From Streptomyces sp. A012304 (GTDB taxonomy: Bacteria; Actinomycetota; Actinomycetes; Streptomycetales; Streptomycetaceae), in contig NZ_BQUN01000228.1 of the NCBI RefSeq assembly GCF_026008495.1, forward strand, positions 1 through 42,660: a stretch of 42,660 nucleotides of DNA. The letters are read 5' to 3'. A model generated the notes under the pieces. The model made no database searches and was not told the origin of the DNA. It saw only the letters and a list, made by a program, of their open reading frames with translations. Of this stretch, positions 31,287-38,389 are shown in pieces. Position 1 is the stretch's first letter. Each line of letters starts with the position of its first letter. The translations under genes were made by a program, and so were the position numbers.

Positions 31287-32705
31287 TCAGCGACCGAAGT
31301 TGAACCAGTTCACGTTCACGAAGTCCGAGGGCTGCCCGCTGGTGAAGGTCAGATAGACGTCATGGGTGCCGGTGACCGCGGTGATGTTCGCCGGGATTGT
31401 GCGCCACGACTGCCAGCCGCCCGTGTTGCCGACCGAGAAGCTGCCGACGGGCGCGTTGCTGCGGCTGTCCAGGCGCACCTCGACCAGACCGCTCACACCG
31501 CTCGCCGCGCCGCTCGCGACCCGGCCGTAGAACTGCGTGGCCGCCGTGGAGCCGAAGTTGACGCCCCGGAAGAGCACCCAGTCGCCGCCTGCGAGGGAGC
31601 CGATGTTCTGGCCGCCGCCGGTGTCGGTGGTGGTCTCGGTGCTCACCCCCGACTGGCTGTCGTAGGACTCGGCCTGGATCGCGGCGTAGGCGTCGCGGTT
31701 GCCGGACGGCGGCGGAGTGGTACCGCTCCCACCGCCCGCGGCCTGGAGCACCTGCACATAGTCCACGACCATGGGGACGCCCGAGCGGGTGTCCGCGTCC
31801 AGGCCGCCGCCGAAGGCGTCGGGGAAGGCGCCGCCCATCGCCACGTTCAGGATGATGAAGAAGCCGTGGTTCGTGGCGTTGTTCCACGTCGTCGCGTCGA
31901 CCTGGTTCGCGGTGACGGTGTGGAAGTTCACGCCGTCGACGAGGAAGCGGATCGCCTCGGGGCTCACCGAGCGGTCCCACTCCATGGTGTAGGTGTGGAA
32001 GCCGGACTGGCAGCTCGTGTTCGGGCAGGTGGTGAAGTTGCCGATGCCGGTGGTCTCGTTGCAGGGGCCGCCCGGGTTGGTGCCGCAGTGCATCGTCGCC
32101 CACACCCGGTTCAGTCCCTGGACGTTCTCCATGATGTCCAGCTCGCCGACGGACGGCCAGTTCTGGTAGTTGCCGCGGTAGGGGGCGCCCAGCATCCAGA
32201 ACGCCGGCCAGTAGCCCTCGGCCGCGGTGCCGGTGACATTGGGCATCTGCAACCGGGCCTCGACGCGCAGCTTCCCGCCGGACGGCGGCTGGAAGTCGGT
32301 GCGGTTGGTCTCGATACGGCCCGAGGTCCAGCGGCCGGCGGAGTCGCGCAGCGGGGTGATGCGCAGGTTGCCGTTGCCGTCGAGCGAGACGTTGCTCGTG
32401 CTGTTCGTCATCGTCTCGACCTCGCCCGTGCCCCAGTTGGCGGGACCGCCGGGGTAGGAAGTGCCGGTCGCGTACTGCCAGTTGGCGGTGTTGACGCCGG
32501 TGCCGGCGGCGCCGTTGAAGTCGTCCAGGAAGACCTGGGTCCAGCCCGCCGGGGGCGTGGGCGCGGTGGCGTTGGCGGGCAGGGTGGCGGCGGTCGCGGC
32601 GACGGCGGCCAGGCCGAGCGTGGCCAGCACGGCGATCAGCGCGCGCCGGACCGGCCACCTTCGCGCGGGCACGGCGGGGGTGGGTGTACCGGAGGTTTCA
32701 CTCAT
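31287..32705 (-). CDS. Secreted GH16 endo-beta-1,3-glucanase with CBM6-like module
   Basis: 472-residue secreted glycoside hydrolase. Residues 1 to about 47 are a signal peptide (RRW-PVRRALIAVLATLGLAAVAA, cut near ANA). The GH16 domain covers about 53-320 with the catalytic E188-L-D190-x2-E193 motif (GELDIMENVQG). A Gly/Thr/Pro linker leads to a C-terminal carbohydrate-binding module (IQAESYDSQSGVSTETT, GGDWVLFRGVNFG, WFNFGR end) of the family 6 type, about residues 340-472. Laminarin- or curdlan-type beta-1,3-glucan is the expected substrate. The ATG at 32705 has GAGAGG 8 nt upstream. A LacI-type operator and promoter precede it. Confidence 0.93.
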   Translation of the reverse strand: MSETSGTPTPAVPARRWPVRRALIAVLATLGLAAVAATAATLPANATAPTPPAGWTQVFLDDFNGAAGTGVNTANWQYATGTSYPGGPANWGTGEVETMTNSTSNVSLDGNGNLRITPLRDSAGRWTSGRIETNRTDFQPPSGGKLRVEARLQMPNVTGTAAEGYWPAFWMLGAPYRGNYQNWPSVGELDIMENVQGLNRVWATMHCGTNPGGPCNETTGIGNFTTCPNTSCQSGFHTYTMEWDRSVSPEAIRFLVDGVNFHTVTANQVDATTWNNATNHGFFIILNVAMGGAFPDAFGGGLDADTRSGVPMVVDYVQVLQAAGGGSGTTPPPSGNRDAYAAIQAESYDSQSGVSTETTTDTGGGQNIGSLAGGDWVLFRGVNFGSTAATQFYGRVASGAASGVSGLVEVRLDSRSNAPVGSFSVGNTGGWQSWRTIPANITAVTGTHDVYLTFTSGQPSDFVNVNWFNFGR

Positions 32706-32768
32706 CGGGTGCCTCTCGGGGACGGAATGATGGGCGCGGAATGCCGTCCGAGAGCGCCGGACCGTGCG

Positions 32769-32782
32769 TGAGAGCGCTCTCA
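32769..32782. promoter_or_regulatory. LacI-type operator of the GH16 gene
   Basis: TGAGAGCGCTCTCA is a perfect 14-bp palindrome 63 bp before the GH16 start. It closely resembles the CebR operator core TGGGAGCGCTCCCA of Streptomyces polysaccharide genes. It lies just downstream of the proposed promoter, a standard repressor position. No LacI gene is in the window. Confidence 0.75.
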
Positions 32783-32792
32783 GGATGCGGCC

Positions 32793-32821
32793 AATGTGCT
32801 CCCCGCCACTGGAGCCGTCAA
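32793..32821 (-). promoter_or_regulatory. Candidate promoter of the GH16 gene
   Basis: On the minus strand TTGACG (32821-32816) and CACATT (32798-32793) are spaced 17 bp. The operator palindrome begins 10 bp beyond the -10, so a bound repressor would cover the start point. Confidence 0.5.
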
Positions 32822-32968
32822 GAGTTAAAGCAAGGAAAGTCCTTTCACCCAGGGCGAGTTCACCCCCTGAACGCCCCATATGGGCCGAAGCGAGCGGGCG
32901 GTCGCGAGCGGGCCGGGGCCGGGCCTCGCCGGTGAGAGGGAGACCCGGGGCCTTCCGGTGGCCGGAGG

Positions 32969-33733
32969 TCAGTCCGGCTGCCAGCCCAGTGCCCGTGAGA
33001 TGCCCCGCGCCGCCAGCCGGACCGTCGGGATCAGTGCCGGCACCCGGGCGTCGGCGTGCGGGACGACGACCGACACCGCGGCGACCACCGTGCCGCCCGG
33101 CCCGCGGACCGGCGCGGCCACCGACAGGGCGTCGTCGGTGACCTGACGGTTGCTCACCGCCACGTCGGTGCGCCGCACTTCGGCCAGGACGCGACGCAAT
33201 TGGGCCGAGTCGGTGATGGTGTGGTCGGTGTAGGAGGCCAAGGGGACGGCGCAGTACGTCTCTTGGAGCTGGGGGTCGCCGTGGGCCAGCAGGGCGAGCC
33301 CGACGCCGGTGACGTGCAGCGGCCAGCGGGCGCCGACGCGGATGCGCACCCCCACCGCCGAGCGTCCGGAGAGCCACTCGATGTAGACGACGTCATGGCC
33401 GTCCCGCACCGCCAACTGCACGTTCTCGTGCGTGGCCTCGTACAGGTCCTCCAGGTAGGGCAGCGCCACCTGGCGCAGCGCGAGGCCGCGCGGGGCGAGC
33501 GCCGCCACCTCCCACAGCCGCAGCCCGACGTGGTAGGCCCCGGACTCGTCCCGTTCCAGGGCGCCCCACTGGGTGAGGGCGCCCACCAGCCGGTGCGCGG
33601 TGGTGAGGCTCAGCCCGGCGCGCCGGCTGATGTCGGTCAGGGTCAGCGCCGGGTGGGCGTGGTCGAACGCGGCGAGCACGGACAGCAGCCGGTCGGGTGC
33701 GGAGCGGGCGGTCGTGGGCAAGGGGTCCTCCAT
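32969..33733 (-). CDS. IclR-family transcriptional regulator
   Basis: 254-residue regulator. The N-terminal winged helix (LSVLAAFDHAHPALTLTDISRRAGLSLTTAHRLVGALTQWGALE, residues about 16-60) is joined to an IclR effector-binding domain (LYEATHENVQLAVRDGHDVVYIEWLSG, then LPLHVTGVGLALLAHG-like text and AAPVRGPGGTVVAAVSVVVP). IclR proteins usually sense small acids or aromatic compounds. The ATG at 33733 follows a G-run that may serve as ribosome site. No obvious target is adjacent: GH16 lies downstream with its own promoter, and a MarR gene lies 93 bp upstream on the same strand. An inverted repeat just upstream of the start could be its own operator. Confidence 0.88.
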   Translation of the reverse strand: MEDPLPTTARSAPDRLLSVLAAFDHAHPALTLTDISRRAGLSLTTAHRLVGALTQWGALERDESGAYHVGLRLWEVAALAPRGLALRQVALPYLEDLYEATHENVQLAVRDGHDVVYIEWLSGRSAVGVRIRVGARWPLHVTGVGLALLAHGDPQLQETYCAVPLASYTDHTITDSAQLRRVLAEVRRTDVAVSNRQVTDDALSVAAPVRGPGGTVVAAVSVVVPHADARVPALIPTVRLAARGISRALGWQPD

Positions 33734-33748
33734 CCCCCGCGCGGCGGC

Positions 33749-33762
33749 GAGAGCGTTCTCTC
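33749..33762. promoter_or_regulatory. Inverted repeat upstream of the IclR gene
   Basis: GAGAG and CTCTC arms around a 4-nt centre (CGTT) lie 16-29 bp before the IclR start. The arms equal those of the GH16 operator, but the spacing differs (4 nt against 2 nt), so the two sites may not bind the same protein. Confidence 0.3.
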
Positions 33763-33826
33763 GTCCGGCTGAAATTAGGCAGCGGCCGTGCGGCCGTCAA
33801 TCACCCGCACGGCCTCGGCCGGGCCC

Positions 33827-34366
33827 TCAGGCGAGCCCGTCCTCCGCGAGGCGCAGCAGCAGCGCGTGCAGCGTCTCGCGTTCGGCCGGGTCGAGCGGGG
33901 CCAGCAGGTCGTTCGTCACCCGCAGGCCCGCCTCGTCGGTGCCGCGCAGGAACGCCCGGCCGTCCTCGGTGAGCACGACGATCCGGCTGCGGCGGTCGTC
34001 CGGGGCGGGCCGGCGCTCGGCGAAGCCGAGCTTCTCGAGATCGTCGACGAGGCCGACGATCGCGCTCGGGTCGTAGCCGAGGCCGGCGCTCAGCTCCCGC
34101 TGGAGCGCGCCCTCGGCGGTGGCCAGGTAGCGCAGGACGGCGTAGTGGCGCAGGCGCAGCCCCGACTCCTGGAGGAACGTGTTGAACAACTGACCCGAGC
34201 GCAGCCCCAGGCGGTAGAGGAGGTAGCCGGTGTCCGCGTGCAGCGCGCGCATCCACGGCTCGTCCGCGTCGATCGGGGTGGCGTTCACGGCGTGGTGCTG
34301 GCGGGCGATGGCGGGCTCCCTGGTCTCGGCCCCGGCAGGGGCGGGTCGTCGTACGGATTCCAGCAT
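33827..34366 (-). CDS. MarR-family regulator
   Basis: 179-residue winged-helix regulator of the MarR type. The core starts near residue 45 (TGYLLYRLGLRSGQLFNTFLQESGLRLRHYAVLRYLA). The recognition region is LQRELSAGLGYDPSAIVGLVDDLEKLGFAERRPAPDDRRSRIVVLTEDG. I use the ATG at 34366 (MLESVRRP); an ATG 24 bp further out and a GTG further in are possible, and none has a clear ribosome site. It diverges from the SDR operon, and the shared region contains two direct-repeat operators overlapping the operon promoter. It probably represses the operon until an acyl or aromatic ligand binds. Confidence 0.85.
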   Translation of the reverse strand: MLESVRRPAPAGAETREPAIARQHHAVNATPIDADEPWMRALHADTGYLLYRLGLRSGQLFNTFLQESGLRLRHYAVLRYLATAEGALQRELSAGLGYDPSAIVGLVDDLEKLGFAERRPAPDDRRSRIVVLTEDGRAFLRGTDEAGLRVTNDLLAPLDPAERETLHALLLRLAEDGLA

Positions 34367-34384
34367 GGCGCACCAGCAGGTCGG

Positions 34385-34412
34385 CAACAACTATTGACGA
34401 CAACAATTATTG
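34385..34412. promoter_or_regulatory. Paired MarR operator repeats
   Basis: CAACAACTATTG (34385-34396) and CAACAATTATTG (34401-34412) are 12-bp direct repeats differing at one base, 16 bp apart. Each is itself an imperfect palindrome of the CAACAA/TTGTTG kind favoured by MarR proteins. They stand out as an AT-rich island and overlap the -35 and spacer of the SDR promoter. Confidence 0.7.
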
Positions 34413-34422
34413 CTCTTAGCTT
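34394..34422 (+). promoter_or_regulatory. Promoter of the SDR-amidohydrolase-ligase-MaoC operon
   Basis: TTGACG (34394-34399) and TAGCTT (34417-34422) are spaced exactly 17 bp, 63 bp before the first start codon. The second operator repeat lies entirely in the spacer. Confidence 0.6.
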
Positions 34423-34485
34423 CGATCTCGTAGCCGCACCTCCCGTGCCCCCACGGGGTCGTACCGTTCGTGAAGGGACCCATCC

Positions 34486-35403
34486 GTGCCCAGCATCGAT
34501 CTCACCGGCAAGGTCGCCGTCGTCACCGGCAGCGGCCGGGGCCTCGGCCTCGCCTACGCGCACGCCCTGGCCGCCCACGGCGCCCGCGTGGTCGTCAACG
34601 ACGTCGACGAGGCGGTCGCCGACCAGGCGGTGAAGTCCATCGCCGAGGCGGGCGGCACCGCCGTCGCCGAGGTCGTGCCGGTCGGCACCTCCGAGGCCGC
34701 CGACCGGCTGGTGAACCGCGCGGTCGAGGAGTTCGGCCGGCTCGACGTCCTGGTCACCAACGCGGGCATCCTGCGCGACAAGGTCCTGTGGAAGATGACC
34801 GACGACGACTTCGACGCCGTGATCACCACCCACCTCAAGGGCACCTTCACCTGCGCCCGGGCCGCCGCCGTGCGGATGCGCGAGCAGGGCGAGGGCGGCA
34901 CGCTGATCCTGGTCGGCTCCCCGGCCGGCCAGCGCGGCAACTTCGGCCAGACCAACTACGCCGCCGCCAAGGCCGGCATCGCCGCCATGGCCCGCACCTG
35001 GGCGATGGAGCTGGGCCGCGCGAACATCACCGTCAACGCGATCGTCCCGGTCGCCGCGACCGCGATGACCGAGACCATCCCCGCCTTCGCCCCCTACATC
35101 GAGGCCATGCGCGACGGCGAGCCGCTGCCGGACTTCCTGCGCAAGGGCGAGGGCTTCGGCACCCCCGAGGACTGCGCGGCGCTGGTCCCCTTCCTCGCCT
35201 CCGAGGCCGCGCGCGGTGTCACCGGCCAGGCCATCGGCATCGGCGGCGACAAGGTGGCACTCTGGTCGCATCCGCAGGAGATCCGCGCGGCCTACGCCGA
35301 CGGCGGCTGGACCCCCGAGACGCTCGCCGCCGCCTTCCCCACCTCGGTCGGCGCCGAACTCCAGACGGTCGGCATCCCGGCGCCCAAGTTCCCGGAGGCG
35401 TGA
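34486..35403 (+). CDS. Short-chain dehydrogenase, 3-hydroxyacyl-CoA dehydrogenase type
   Basis: 305-residue SDR. Cofactor motif TGSGRGLG is near residue 15, NAG is in VTNAGILRD, and the catalytic Ser, Tyr and Lys lie in VGSPAGQRG and NYAAAKAG. A long C-terminal extension after residue 245 (DKVALWSHPQEIRAAYADGG and following) resembles the hydroxyacyl-CoA dehydrogenase module of peroxisomal multifunctional enzyme 2. It likely oxidises a beta-hydroxyacyl-CoA. The GTG at 34486 has AAGGGA about 7 nt upstream. It is the first gene of a four-gene operon, overlapping the amidohydrolase start by 1 bp. Confidence 0.9.
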   Translation: MPSIDLTGKVAVVTGSGRGLGLAYAHALAAHGARVVVNDVDEAVADQAVKSIAEAGGTAVAEVVPVGTSEAADRLVNRAVEEFGRLDVLVTNAGILRDKVLWKMTDDDFDAVITTHLKGTFTCARAAAVRMREQGEGGTLILVGSPAGQRGNFGQTNYAAAKAGIAAMARTWAMELGRANITVNAIVPVAATAMTETIPAFAPYIEAMRDGEPLPDFLRKGEGFGTPEDCAALVPFLASEAARGVTGQAIGIGGDKVALWSHPQEIRAAYADGGWTPETLAAAFPTSVGAELQTVGIPAPKFPEA

Positions 35404-36290
35404 TGGAGCGCTCGATGAACGTCGACGACCTCGTCGCCATCGACGTCCACACCCACGCGGAGGTGTCCTCCAAGGGCCACGCGTCCCTCGACGACCACCT
35501 GCACGACGCCTCCTCCGCCTACTTCAAGGTCGAGGGCAAGCGCAAGCCGACCCTGGAGGAGACGGCCGCCTACTACCGGGAGCGGAACATGGCCGCCGTG
35601 ATCTTCACGGTGGACGCCGAGTCCGCGACCGGCACGGCCCCCGTCCCCAACGAGGAGGTCGCCGAGGCGGCCGCCGCCAACGCCGACGTCCTCATCCCCT
35701 TCGCCTCCATCGACCCCTTCCGGGGCAGGGCGGGTGTGAAGCAGGCCCGCCGCCTGGTCGAGGAGTACGGGGTGAAGGGCTTCAAGTTCCACCCCAGCAT
35801 CCAGGGCTTCTTCCCCAACGACCGCGCGGTCGCCTACGACCTCTACGAGGTGATCGAGGAGACCGGCACCATCGCCCTGTTCCACACCGGCCAGACCGGC
35901 ATCGGCGCCGGCGTGCCCGGCGGGGGCGGGATCCGGCTGAAGTACTCCAACCCGCTGCACGTCGACGACGTCGCCGCCGACTTCCCGCACCTGAAGATCA
36001 TCCTGGCGCACCCGTCCTTCCCCTGGCAGGACGAGGCCCTCGCCGTCGCCACGCACAAGCCTGGCGTCCACATCGACCTGTCCGGCTGGTCGCCGAAGTA
36101 CTTCCCGCCGCAGCTCGTGCAGTACGCCAACACACTGCTGAAGGACAAGGTCCTCTTCGGCTCCGACTTCCCCGTCCTCACCCCCGACCGCTGGCTCGCC
36201 GACTTCGACAAGCTGACGATCAAGGACGAGGTGAAGCCGAAGATCCTCAAGGAGAACGCCGCCCGCCTGCTCGGGCTGACCACACCGTAA
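35403..36290 (+). CDS. Amidohydrolase-2 family metal-dependent hydrolase or decarboxylase
   Basis: 295-residue TIM-barrel protein of the ACMSD/gamma-resorcylate decarboxylase/hydratase group. Metal and active-site positions are visible in IDVHTHAEV (residues 13-18), FKFHPSIQGFFP, ALFHTGQTG, ILAHPSFPW and the C-terminal LFGSDFPVLTPDRW. Family members decarboxylate or hydrolyse carboxylated rings and oxo-acids. In this operon it could open or decarboxylate a ring before CoA activation, or hydrolyse an intermediate; the substrate is unknown. The ATG at 35403 overlaps the SDR stop (TGATG); a second Met four codons in is possible. Confidence 0.88.
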   Translation: MERSMNVDDLVAIDVHTHAEVSSKGHASLDDHLHDASSAYFKVEGKRKPTLEETAAYYRERNMAAVIFTVDAESATGTAPVPNEEVAEAAAANADVLIPFASIDPFRGRAGVKQARRLVEEYGVKGFKFHPSIQGFFPNDRAVAYDLYEVIEETGTIALFHTGQTGIGAGVPGGGGIRLKYSNPLHVDDVAADFPHLKIILAHPSFPWQDEALAVATHKPGVHIDLSGWSPKYFPPQLVQYANTLLKDKVLFGSDFPVLTPDRWLADFDKLTIKDEVKPKILKENAARLLGLTTP

Positions 36291-36302
36291 GGGGCCTCAC
36301 CG

Positions 36303-37823
36303 ATGCGCAACGAGGGACTGGGGTCGTGGCCCGCCCGCCGGGCCCGCAAGACCCCGCACCGCACCGCCCTGGTCCACGACGAGCGGTCGACGGACTACCG
36401 CACCCTGCACACCCGCACCACGCGTCTGGCCCACGCCCTGCGCGCCCGGGGCGTCCGGCGCGGCGACCGCATCGCCTACCTCGGCCCCAACCACCCCTCC
36501 TACCTGGAGACCCTGTTCGCGGCAGGCACGCTCGGCGCGGTGTTCGTCCCGCTCAACACCCGCCTGGCCGGTCCCGAGATCGCCTACCAGCTCGCCGACT
36601 CCGGCGCCAAGGCCCTTGTCTACGGCCCCTCGCACGCCGGCCTGGTCGCCGGACTGCCCGGCAGCACCGACGTACGGGCGTATCTGGAGGTCGGCGCCGA
36701 GTACGAGGAGGCGCTGGCGTCGGCGCCGGACGAGCCGATCGACGAGCCGGTCGGCGCCGACGACACCTGCATCATCATGTACACCTCCGGCACGACAGGC
36801 CGGCCCAAGGGCGCCATGCTCACCCATGGCAACCTGACCTGGAACGCGCTCAACGTCCTCGTCGACACCGACCTGATCGCCGACGAACGCGCCCTGGTCT
36901 CCGCGCCGCTGTTCCACACGGCCGGGCTGAACATGCTGACCCTGCCGGTGCTGCTGAAGGGCGGCACCTGCGTCCTGGTCGAGGCCTTCGACCCGGAGGC
37001 CACTTTCGACCTCGTCGAACGGCAGCGGATCACCTTCATGTTCGGGGTGCCGACCATGTTCGACCAGATCGCCCGCCACCCGCGCTGGCCCGACGCCGAC
37101 CTGTCGTCGCTGCGCATCCTCACCTGCGGCGGCTCCCCGGTCCCCACCCCGCTGATCGCGGCCTACCAGGAACGCGGACTCACCTTCCTCCAGGGCTACG
37201 GCATGACCGAGGCCGCCCCCGGCACCCTCTTCCTGGACGCCGAGCACGCCACCAGCAAGGCGGGCTCGGCCGGTGTCCCGCACTTCTTCAGCGACGTCCG
37301 GGTCGTGCGGCCCGACCTCGCACCCGTCGACATCGGCGAGACCGGCGAGGTCGTGGTGCGCGGACCGCACGTCATGCCCGGCTACTGGGGGCTGCCGGAG
37401 GAGACGGCCGCCTCGTTCGCCGACGGCTGGTTCCGCAGCGGGGACGCCGCCCGCGTCGACGAGGACGGCTACGTGTACATCGTCGACCGCATAAAAGACA
37501 TGATCATCTCAGGTGGGGAGAACATCTACCCCGCCGAGATCGAGGACCTGCTCCTCACCCACCCCCACATCGTCGAGTGCGCGGTCATCGGCGTGGCCGA
37601 CGACAAGTGGGGCGAGGTGCCGCGCGCCGTCGTCGTTCCCCGCGAGGGCGTGTCGGTCGATCCCGACGAGGTGCTGGCGTCCCTGGCGGGCCGCCTCGCC
37701 AAGTACAAGATCCCCAAGTCCGTCGTGGTCGCGGACGAACTTCCGCGCACCGCCTCCGGCAAGCTCCTGAAGGCCCGGGTGCGCTCCCGGTTCGGCGGCG
37801 ACTCCGCATCAACCCCCAAGTGA
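36303..37823 (+). CDS. Acyl-CoA synthetase (fatty-acyl-CoA ligase family)
   Basis: 506-residue adenylate-forming enzyme that activates a carboxylic acid with ATP and joins it to CoA. The P-loop-like motif YTSGTTGRPKG is at about residues 160-170, LQGYGMTEAAP near 295, GWFRSGDAARVDEDGYVYIVDRIKDMI near 375-400 and the C-terminal catalytic Lys in LPRTASGKLLK near 485. Length and motifs fit the medium/long-chain or aromatic-acid ligases. The ATG at 36303 has AAGGGG about 9 nt upstream, 12 bp after the amidohydrolase. With SDR and MaoC it makes a partial beta-oxidation set. Confidence 0.94.
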   Translation: MRNEGLGSWPARRARKTPHRTALVHDERSTDYRTLHTRTTRLAHALRARGVRRGDRIAYLGPNHPSYLETLFAAGTLGAVFVPLNTRLAGPEIAYQLADSGAKALVYGPSHAGLVAGLPGSTDVRAYLEVGAEYEEALASAPDEPIDEPVGADDTCIIMYTSGTTGRPKGAMLTHGNLTWNALNVLVDTDLIADERALVSAPLFHTAGLNMLTLPVLLKGGTCVLVEAFDPEATFDLVERQRITFMFGVPTMFDQIARHPRWPDADLSSLRILTCGGSPVPTPLIAAYQERGLTFLQGYGMTEAAPGTLFLDAEHATSKAGSAGVPHFFSDVRVVRPDLAPVDIGETGEVVVRGPHVMPGYWGLPEETAASFADGWFRSGDAARVDEDGYVYIVDRIKDMIISGGENIYPAEIEDLLLTHPHIVECAVIGVADDKWGEVPRAVVVPREGVSVDPDEVLASLAGRLAKYKIPKSVVVADELPRTASGKLLKARVRSRFGGDSASTPK

Positions 37824-37833
37824 GGACCAGTAC

Positions 37834-38289
37834 ATGAGCATCACCGTCAACGGCCTGGACGAGCTGAAGAAGCTGGCCGGCAGCGACCTGGGCACCAGCG
37901 AGTGGATCGAGGTCACCCAGGAGCGCATCGACACGTTCGCCGACGCGACCGGGGACCACCAGTGGATCCACGTGGACCCCCAGCGCGCCAAGGACGGCCC
38001 CTTCGGCGCGCCCATCGCCCACGGTTACCTCACCCTGTCCCTGTTCATCCCGCTGTTCACCGAGCTGCTGGACGTGCAGGGCGTCACCACCAAGGTCAAC
38101 TACGGGCTGAACAAGGTGCGCTTCCCCTCCCCGGTGAAGGTCGGCTCACGCATCCGGCTGACCGGCAGGCTGAGCGAGGTCGAGGAGGTGCCCGGCGGCG
38201 TGCAGATCACCGTCGACGGCGCCATCGAGATCGAGGGCGGCACCAAGCCGGCGGCGGTACTCCAGAGCCTGTCCCGCTTCTACGCGTGA
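37834..38289 (+). CDS. MaoC-family (R)-specific enoyl-CoA hydratase
   Basis: 151-residue hot-dog-fold hydratase. The hydratase 2 motif is present with catalytic Asp and His in FADATGDHQWIHVDPQRA, then GAPIAHGYLTLSL. It should add water to an enoyl-CoA, giving the (R)-3-hydroxyacyl-CoA that the SDR of this operon could oxidise; R-stereochemistry also matches the multifunctional-enzyme-2 SDR type. The ATG at 37834 has GAGGA about 9 nt upstream, 10 bp after the ligase. Last gene of the operon; a stem-loop lies 44 bp downstream. Confidence 0.93.
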   Translation: MSITVNGLDELKKLAGSDLGTSEWIEVTQERIDTFADATGDHQWIHVDPQRAKDGPFGAPIAHGYLTLSLFIPLFTELLDVQGVTTKVNYGLNKVRFPSPVKVGSRIRLTGRLSEVEEVPGGVQITVDGAIEIEGGTKPAAVLQSLSRFYA

Positions 38290-38332
38290 ACCACGCCGAG
38301 CGACGAGCCGGCGGGGAAGCAGCCGCGCACCG

Positions 38333-38371
38333 GGGGCGTCCATGAGCGGCTGATCCCGCCACGGACGCCCC
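38333..38371. terminator. Bidirectional stem-loop between convergent genes
   Basis: GGGGCGTCC (38333-38341) and GGACGCCCC (38363-38371) form a 9-bp perfect stem around a 21-nt loop, in the 100-bp gap between the MaoC gene and the convergent PHP gene. Placement suits termination in both directions. Confidence 0.6.
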
Positions 38372-38389
38372 GGCGCGCGCCGCCCGACG

